From contig DGUI01000009.1 of NCBI GenBank assembly GCA_002394605.1, forward strand, positions 1-11,916: a DNA stretch of 11,916 nt, written 5' to 3'. The notes under the pieces are model-generated. The model ran no database searches. It was not told the DNA's origin and saw only the letters and a list, made by a program, of their open reading frames with translations. Both the position numbers and the translations under genes were made by a program. How positions within the stretch are numbered: the stretch's first letter is position 1; every line of letters begins with the position of its first letter. Below, one piece after another: positions 7,184 to 11,916 of this stretch. This DNA comes from Mageeibacillus sp. UBA4314 (GTDB lineage Bacteria; Bacillota; Clostridia; Saccharofermentanales; Saccharofermentanaceae).

Positions 7184-7891
7184 TCATACCTCCTTGAGTT
7201 TTGGGACATATCGGGACAGACACACGACCAGATATATGCCAAATGCGGGTGCCAGCAGTGACATCAAAAACGCAAATGCATGATTCAAGATGCCCGGAAG
7301 ATAACCGGAGAATGTATAGAACAGCGCATCGGCCAGATTGAACACCGCATATAATATGCACCAGACATCAAGGCGCGGAACTATCTTCTCACGGCTCTTA
7401 TTTGTGATACAGATCACCGTAAAGAATATCCATATCGCTATCGGGGCGATCGTCATGACTAAATTCACTATAATGACCGCCGTCCGTATGCTTCCGACAC
7501 TGATCTTAGAGAAGACAAAAGCACGGACGAAGCAAACCATCAGATACCACAACGATGGAAAGAGACACACATAAAGAAGTCCGCGGGTCTTATAGGCTCT
7601 CCTCAGGTAAAGGAAGAACAGGACAAAAGCCGAATATGATAACAATGACACACCGGAATTGACATAATTGAGGATCACTGCAACGTTCTCTGAGAGCCTT
7701 ACGAGGAATGACGAGAATACACTCCAGACAGCAAAGACTCCGGATGCGGTCAGGAAGAACCCGAGTTCACGCAGAGCTCCCTTCTTCCTGAAGATCACAA
7801 CGATTCCAAGAGCGATCGTCAATAACCTGCATAGTGCAAGCACGATCACATATATGGTAAGGAAAAGCTCCGACTGCCCATTTGTGATCAT
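7184..7891 (-). CDS. Unrecognised seven-helix membrane protein
   Basis: I do not recognise this 235-residue protein. Its sequence shows about seven hydrophobic segments (roughly 8-34, 42-64, 68-96, 104-126, 137-161, 173-196 and 200-226), with basic loops (RKKGALRE at 35-42, RRAYKTR at 97-103, NKSREK at 164-169) and a basic C-terminal tail, giving an N-out, C-in topology by the positive-inside rule. There is no signal peptide, catalytic motif or soluble domain. The start ATG overlaps the nadE stop as ATGA, with GGAG about 10 bases upstream inside nadE; the MIF-like gene begins right after its stop. Cotranscription with nadE is therefore likely. It could be a transporter or a sensor module of the 7TM type, but nothing in the sequence decides this. 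Confidence 0.8.
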   Translation of the reverse strand: MITNGQSELFLTIYVIVLALCRLLTIALGIVVIFRKKGALRELGFFLTASGVFAVWSVFSSFLVRLSENVAVILNYVNSGVSLLSYSAFVLFFLYLRRAYKTRGLLYVCLFPSLWYLMVCFVRAFVFSKISVGSIRTAVIIVNLVMTIAPIAIWIFFTVICITNKSREKIVPRLDVWCILYAVFNLADALFYTFSGYLPGILNHAFAFLMSLLAPAFGIYLVVCLSRYVPKLKEV

Positions 7892-9807
7892 GGCCTTACA
7901 GTCTCCAGATCATCCAGCCACACCTTGCTGCTCGTATCAGATGACATCCTCAGGTCTCCTCTCGGTGAGAGCGATACCGTACCGACCTTAGGACCGTCCG
8001 GCAGACAAGAACGTTTGAACTGCTGCGAGAAGAACCTCCTCACGAAAGTATGGAGCCACTTGAAGATCGTCTCATCATCATAATCACCTGCATAAGCAAT
8101 GCGTGCCATCCTGAATATCTTGGAAGGTGCAAATGCATACCGCATGAAGTAATACAGGAAGAAATCATGGAGTTCGTAAGGACCTACTATATCCTCCGTC
8201 TTCTGTGCGATATTGCCGGATTCATCAGGCGGCAGGAGTTCAGGTGATACAGGTGTATTGAAGATGTCCATCAGGACGGACGAGAGCTTCTTATCCTCAG
8301 CTTCCACCCTCTTCGCCTCGTAGCATACGAGGTGGCGAACAAGTGTCTTGGGGATAGATCCGTTAACGCCGTACATCGACATATGGTCACCGTTATATGT
8401 TGCCCATCCGAGAGCTAGTTCAGAGAGGTCACCTGTACCGATAACTAGACCTCCTGTCTGGTTAGCGATATCCATTATGACCTGTGTCCTCTCCCTCGCC
8501 TGTGCATTCTCATAAGTTACGTCGTGATCATCCATTGAATGACCGATATCCTCAAAGTGCTGAGTAACACTCTTGGCGATACTGATCTCCTTGATCGGAA
8601 CACCGTAAGATGCGGCCAGATCGAGAGAATTGTTCTTCGTCCTTGAAGTCGTTCCGAAGCACGGCATCGTAACCGCCTGAATATTCTCCCTTGTGATGCC
8701 AAGCTTATCGAAGGCATGGACTGTAACAATGAGAGCCAGCGTGGAATCAAGTCCGCCTGACAGTGCGATGACAGCCTTATCGCATCCGATCGCATGAAGT
8801 CTCGTGGCAAGACCTGCTGCCTGCATATTGATTATATCCTCACACCTGCTGTCGAGTTCGCCTGCATCCTCAGGAACAAAAGGCATCTTCGACAAAGGCC
8901 TTACGGGCTCACAGATGTCAGGGATCACAATATCGACTGGCACATTAGCAAGTTCGTTATCAGGATACTCCAGATAAGTGTTCATCTTCTTCCTCTCGTG
9001 GATGATCCTCTCGACATCAACGTCACTCCAGATAAGATCATGGTCATATCCTCTTCTTGTCTTAAGGATCCTTCCGTTCTCCGCGATGATATCGTGTCCT
9101 GCAAAGACCAGATCCGTGGAAGACTCACCGAATCCGCAGTCGGCATATACATAAGCGCAGTGCTGCTTTGCCGATGCCATGGATACGAGCCTCTCCCTGT
9201 ATTCAGCCTTGCCGATTATCTCGTCGGAAGCTGAGGGATTAAGTATAATGAGAGCTCCCTCCGCGCAATAATCTATCGACGGATTATCAGGGACCCAGAG
9301 TTCCTCACAGATCTCGACTGCAAACTTGACTTCAGGATGCTCCGAACACTCGAACAGCACCTTGCCAAACGGTATCCCCTCGTGATAACCGAGTTCTTCA
9401 TACCCGTCGTATGAAGCGAACCATCTCGCCTCATAGAACTCCCCGTAGTTGGGGATGATCCCCTTCGGAACGATGCCGGATATCTCACCCTTGCTGATCA
9501 CGGCAGCACAGTCATAGAGCTTGCTGCTATGCACTACCGGAAGGCCGACGACGAAACTGACATCAAGTTCAGCCGTCCTCTCAGCAATATCGAGAAGCGC
9601 TGCGAAAGCCTTATCCGTAAACACCTTCTGCAGGAACATGTCCTGGCATGTATATCCCGTGATGCAAAGCTCGGGGAAAACGAGCAGAGAGATCTTATTC
9701 TCCGCCGCCCGGTTAACCATCTCAACTATCCTGTCTGCATTGAACTGAATGTCTGCGACCTTGACTTCCGGAGTCGCAGCACCGACTCTGATATAACCGT
9801 CTATCAT
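7888..9807 (-). CDS. nadE: Glutamine-dependent NAD+ synthetase
   Basis: NadE makes NAD+ from deamido-NAD+, ATP and glutamine in the cytoplasm, the last step of NAD synthesis. The 639-residue protein has both expected domains. The N-terminal nitrilase-type glutaminase (about 1-290) shows its Glu-Lys-Cys triad in FPELCITGY (Glu46), PKGIIPNYGEFYE (Lys115) and VEICEELWVP (Cys167). The C-terminal synthetase (about 325-639) has the ATP pyrophosphatase loop ALSGGLDST (348-356) and the NAD-synthetase block GTGDLSELALGW (457-468). I prefer ATG 9807 over an in-frame GTG at 9816 because the GAGG ribosome site (9816-9819) overlaps that GTG and lies 8 bases before 9807. The stop overlaps the next gene by 4 bases. 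All catalytic residues I looked for are present. Confidence 0.96.
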   Translation of the reverse strand: MIDGYIRVGAATPEVKVADIQFNADRIVEMVNRAAENKISLLVFPELCITGYTCQDMFLQKVFTDKAFAALLDIAERTAELDVSFVVGLPVVHSSKLYDCAAVISKGEISGIVPKGIIPNYGEFYEARWFASYDGYEELGYHEGIPFGKVLFECSEHPEVKFAVEICEELWVPDNPSIDYCAEGALIILNPSASDEIIGKAEYRERLVSMASAKQHCAYVYADCGFGESSTDLVFAGHDIIAENGRILKTRRGYDHDLIWSDVDVERIIHERKKMNTYLEYPDNELANVPVDIVIPDICEPVRPLSKMPFVPEDAGELDSRCEDIINMQAAGLATRLHAIGCDKAVIALSGGLDSTLALIVTVHAFDKLGITRENIQAVTMPCFGTTSRTKNNSLDLAASYGVPIKEISIAKSVTQHFEDIGHSMDDHDVTYENAQARERTQVIMDIANQTGGLVIGTGDLSELALGWATYNGDHMSMYGVNGSIPKTLVRHLVCYEAKRVEAEDKKLSSVLMDIFNTPVSPELLPPDESGNIAQKTEDIVGPYELHDFFLYYFMRYAFAPSKIFRMARIAYAGDYDDETIFKWLHTFVRRFFSQQFKRSCLPDGPKVGTVSLSPRGDLRMSSDTSSKVWLDDLETVRP

Positions 9808-9838
9808 AAGGTACACCTCTCTTGGACTATGATTGCGT

Positions 9839-9847
9839 ATTATAGCA
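9839..9847 (-). promoter_or_regulatory. Extended -10 promoter of the nadE unit
   Basis: The minus strand reads TGC then a perfect TATAAT, 31 bases before the nadE ATG at 9807. The -35 region is poor, but a very A+T-rich stretch (about 9848-9866) lies just upstream and could act as an UP-like element. No terminator separates it from the small gene ending at 9886, so read-through from upstream is also possible. Confidence 0.7.
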
Positions 9848-9885
9848 TATTTTTATATATAATATTCAGCTCGGGTATCCTGCAC

Positions 9886-10083
9886 TCAATAATAAGCATC
9901 CTCGATGCCGTCGATCTCGTCGTACTCCTCTTCGAGATTCTCTTCTCTCCAGCGTCTCTCGCGTTCAGCGATCTTCCTGTCACGATTGCTCATGCCGGTG
10001 TGATCAGATGACGATGTAATGATATCAGCATCTTCAAAACATACGATATCGGCAACAACTTCCTGATAATCCACATGCACCAT
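9886..10083 (-). CDS. Small acidic, charged protein of unknown function
   Basis: This 65-residue product is not one I recognise. It has a short N-terminal hydrophobic/acidic part (MVHVDYQEVVADIV), a Ser/Thr-rich spacer, then a highly charged helix-prone stretch (about 33-58, with RDRK, ERERRWREE and EEEYDE) and an acidic tail ending in YY. There is no membrane segment or signal peptide. Support for a real gene comes from GAGGAG placed exactly 7 bases before ATG 10083 and from its position: that ribosome site overlaps the stop codon of the zinc-ribbon gene, leaving an 11-base gap. The two are probably cotranscribed. A protein-binding or adaptor role is possible but unsupported. Confidence 0.7.
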   Translation of the reverse strand: MVHVDYQEVVADIVCFEDADIITSSSDHTGMSNRDRKIAERERRWREENLEEEYDEIDGIEDAYY

Positions 10084-10094
10084 GATACATCTCC

Positions 10095-10310
10095 TCAGTC
10101 GCAGAAAATCGCATCTAACATCTCAAGCTCATCTATCCACTGCGGATCATACTTTGACCTCTTCATCCTGGCATTACACTTGGGACAGTTCTTATAAGGC
10201 TTCTTCGCCGGATTATGGCAGACAGAGCATTCATAAATATCACCCTTAAACAGATGAGCATGCTGTGTCCAGTAACCGGTCTTATTGTGGTTCTTGCCAA
10301 AGATACCCAT
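10095..10310 (-). CDS. Small zinc-ribbon protein
   Basis: The 71-residue product has one C-x2-C ... C-x2-C ribbon: Cys28 and Cys31 (ECSVC) and Cys42 and Cys45 (NCPKC), ten residues apart, which should bind one Zn2+ (a rubredoxin-like iron site is the alternative). The N-terminus is basic and rich in Gly, Asn and His; the C-terminal third (DPQWIDELEMLDAIFCD) is an acidic, helix-prone tail with a fifth cysteine at 70. ATG 10310 has AAGGAGGG 7 bases upstream. It heads a two-gene unit with the acidic protein downstream. Function is unknown; nucleic-acid or protein binding is common for such ribbons. The nrdD terminator separates it from nrdD, so it is independently expressed. Confidence 0.78.
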   Translation of the reverse strand: MGIFGKNHNKTGYWTQHAHLFKGDIYECSVCHNPAKKPYKNCPKCNARMKRSKYDPQWIDELEMLDAIFCD

Positions 10311-10342
10311 ATGAACGCCCTCCTTTTGATCCGCCTGTCTAC

Positions 10343-10348
10343 ATTATA
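10343..10348 (-). promoter_or_regulatory. Probable -10 box for the two small genes
   Basis: A perfect TATAAT on the minus strand lies 32 bases upstream of ATG 10310, between the nrdD terminator and the zinc-ribbon gene. At the usual spacing the -35 region is only T-rich (TTTTTA), so the promoter is weak or needs help. Confidence 0.5.
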
Positions 10349-10404
10349 TATTGAGGTGAGTGAGATAAAAAGGACACTTGACCCATATTCTGCATATCTT
10401 CCCC

Positions 10405-10433
10405 AAAAAACTGTCCCGCACAATGCGGGACAG
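10405..10433 (-). terminator. Intrinsic terminator of nrdD
   Basis: A perfect 10-bp G+C-rich stem (10411-10420 with 10424-10433, 3-base loop) is followed on the minus strand by six T residues (10410-10405). It begins 25 bases after the nrdD stop. Confidence 0.95.
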
Positions 10434-10458
10434 CATCACATTCAGTTAGATCTGAAGA

Positions 10459-11916
10459 TCATTTCGCGACGGCCTCGGATATGAACTTCCTGATGTTGCT
10501 TACATTGGCAAATGTCTCATAGCCTGTTCCGTTGGGAACGATGAGAGTCGGAGCCTGCATGATGTTGAACTTAATGCTCAGATCCTGCTGTTCCTCTGCA
10601 TCGATGAGCTCATAGTCGATACCGGCATCTGCAAGGAACTTCTTTGCTGCCATGCAGTTAGGACATGTCTTTGTAGTAAAGAGCATGGGCTTATCGGCGA
10701 TCTCGGCATCTTCGCTGCATCCGCAAGCCTCACCGGTCTGTGCAACAGGTCCGCTGTGCTTAAGGACAGAGTGCTCAATGTCATAGAGCTTACGATCCTT
10801 GAACTCCTGCGCCTTTCCGTCGTTCCAGTTCTGTACAGGGCGGTAATAACCTGTGATACGGCTGTATGTCTCTGTCTTCTTACCGCAGTAAGGACATTCG
10901 TCAACCTTGCCTGCGAGGTAGCCGTGAGCCTGGCAGATCGAGTATGTGGGAGACATCGTGTAGTAAGGCAGCGAATAGTTCTCGGCAATCTTACGAACGA
11001 GGCTTGCGGCACTCTTCCAGTCAGGGAGCTTCTCGCCTAAGAATGCGTGGAATACCGTACCGGATGTATAGAGCGTCTGGAGCTGATCCTGGATATCAAG
11101 AGCATCATAGATATCTGAAGAGAAGCTGACGGGCAGATGTGAGCTGTTTGTGTAATAATAAACGCCGCTTGCATCATTTGCCGTGATGATATCGGGATAG
11201 CGCTTCTTATCGTGCTTAGCAAGTCTGTAGGATGTTGACTCTGCAGGCGTTGCCTCGAGGTTATAGAGGTCACCGTACTGTTCCTGGTAATCTGACAGAC
11301 GCTCTCTCATGTGGTTCAATACCTTCTTGGCGAACTCCTGTGTCTCTTCGTGTGTGAGATCCTTCCTGAGCCAGTTTGCATTGAGGCCCGCCTCGTTCAT
11401 GCCTACCAGACCGATCGTTGAGAAGTGGTTGTCGAATGAACCGAGATAGTGCTTTGTGTAAGGATACAGACCCTCATCGAGGAGCCTTGTGATCGTCTGT
11501 CTCTTAACCTTGAGGGAACGTGCAGCGATGTCCATCATCTTGTCGAGACGCTTGAAGAAATCATCCTGATCCTTGGCGAGGTATGCGATCCTGGGCAGAT
11601 TGATCGTAACAACGCCGATGGAACCCGTGGACTCACCTGAGCCGAAGAATCCGCCGGACTTCTTGCGGAGCTCACGGAGATCAAGTCTTAATCGGCAGCA
11701 CATGGAACGTACGTCTGAAGGCTCCATGTCGGAGTTGATGTAATTGGAGAAATAAGGTGTTCCGTACTTGGCTGTCATTTCGAACAGGAGCTTATTGTTC
11801 TCTGTCTCAGACCAGTCGAAATCTCTCGTGATCGAATATGTAGGGATAGGATACTGGAATCCTCTGCCGTTGGCATCACCTTCGATCATGATCTCGATGA
11901 ATGCCTTGTTGACCAT
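10459..11916 (-). CDS. nrdD: Anaerobic (class III) ribonucleoside-triphosphate reductase, 5' end outside window, with C-terminal glutaredoxin-like domain
   Basis: NrdD reduces ribonucleoside triphosphates to deoxy forms by glycyl-radical chemistry in anaerobic cells. The 485 visible codons are the C-terminal part; the family usually exceeds 700 residues, so the gene starts beyond 11916 and the Met at the edge is internal. In fragment numbering, YPIPTYSITRDFDW (22-35) and SMCCRL (71-76, holding an active-site cysteine) are class III signatures; GSIGVVTINLPR (98-109) is another. A metal site is formed by Cys328, His331, Cys341 and Cys344, a C-x2-H/C-x2-C version of the usual four-cysteine ribbon. 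The radical glycine is Gly356 in RITGYY. After a linker with ACGC (about 397-400) comes a redoxin-like domain (about 409-485) with CPNC (418-421) and a cis-proline (Pro456). This fusion suggests thiol-redoxin rather than formate as the electron donor. The activase gene nrdG is not seen downstream. Confidence 0.95.
   Translation of the reverse strand: MVNKAFIEIMIEGDANGRGFQYPIPTYSITRDFDWSETENNKLLFEMTAKYGTPYFSNYINSDMEPSDVRSMCCRLRLDLRELRKKSGGFFGSGESTGSIGVVTINLPRIAYLAKDQDDFFKRLDKMMDIAARSLKVKRQTITRLLDEGLYPYTKHYLGSFDNHFSTIGLVGMNEAGLNANWLRKDLTHEETQEFAKKVLNHMRERLSDYQEQYGDLYNLEATPAESTSYRLAKHDKKRYPDIITANDASGVYYYTNSSHLPVSFSSDIYDALDIQDQLQTLYTSGTVFHAFLGEKLPDWKSAASLVRKIAENYSLPYYTMSPTYSICQAHGYLAGKVDECPYCGKKTETYSRITGYYRPVQNWNDGKAQEFKDRKLYDIEHSVLKHSGPVAQTGEACGCSEDAEIADKPMLFTTKTCPNCMAAKKFLADAGIDYELIDAEEQQDLSIKFNIMQAPTLIVPNGTGYETFANVSNIRKFISEAVAK

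Noticed and set aside
7183..7242. Longer N-terminus for the MIF-like protein
   Set aside because: It would overlap the membrane-protein gene, lacks a good ribosome site, and would bury the catalytic N-terminal proline.
9808..9816. GTG start for nadE three codons upstream
   Set aside because: The ribosome site GAGG (9816-9819) overlaps this GTG; ATG 9807 has proper spacing.
9529..10011. 160-codon plus-strand frame across the nadE 5' end
   Set aside because: It runs antisense through the conserved NadE N-terminus, the nadE promoter and the small acidic gene, with no family resemblance.
11914..11916. Methionine at the window edge as the nrdD start
   Set aside because: The first visible residues already match the middle of NrdD, and the family is several hundred residues longer.

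Overview
The window looks like chromosomal core and near-core DNA from an anaerobic member of the Bacillota (class Clostridia, perhaps a gut or rumen lineage). The clues are a class III (oxygen-sensitive) ribonucleotide reductase, strong GGAGG-type ribosome binding sites, TATAAT and extended -10 promoters, and short HacA/HacB-sized LeuC and LeuD subunits. I see no transposase, phage gene, CRISPR array, tRNA or rRNA. The genus assignment is not supported by anything beyond this.

Layout, left to right. Positions 1-115 hold no gene that I can recognise. A minus-strand gene (173-1726) encodes a lipoprotein-type exported PLP enzyme with cysteine-desulfurase motifs and ends in a strong terminator (about 105-147). 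A short divergent promoter region (1727-1902) separates it from a plus-strand pair (1903-3828) encoding an ABC-2 exporter: ATPase, then permease, NatAB-like. The terminator of that pair lies inside the 3' end of the convergent leuB gene. Next comes leuCDB on the minus strand (6733 down to 3846), which supplies isopropylmalate isomerase and dehydrogenase for leucine synthesis; leuA is not in view. It has its own promoter and a T-N11-A palindrome upstream.

Upstream of leuC, also on the minus strand, is a tightly coupled three-gene unit (9807 down to 6841): glutamine-dependent NAD synthetase (nadE), an unrecognised seven-helix membrane protein, and a MIF-family tautomerase homologue. The first junction is a 4-base ATGA overlap and the second a 1-base gap. 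Further upstream are two small coupled genes, a zinc-ribbon protein and an acidic, charged protein (10310 down to 9886). The right edge is the 3' two-thirds or so of nrdD, the anaerobic ribonucleotide reductase, carrying a glutaredoxin-like domain fused at its C-terminus and followed by a textbook terminator.

Most of the window is housekeeping metabolism (leucine, NAD, deoxyribonucleotides). The unusual items are the apparently extracytoplasmic PLP enzyme, the nadE/membrane protein/MIF-like unit, the redoxin-fused NrdD and the two small genes. I did not find a clearly new multi-gene defence or mobile system.
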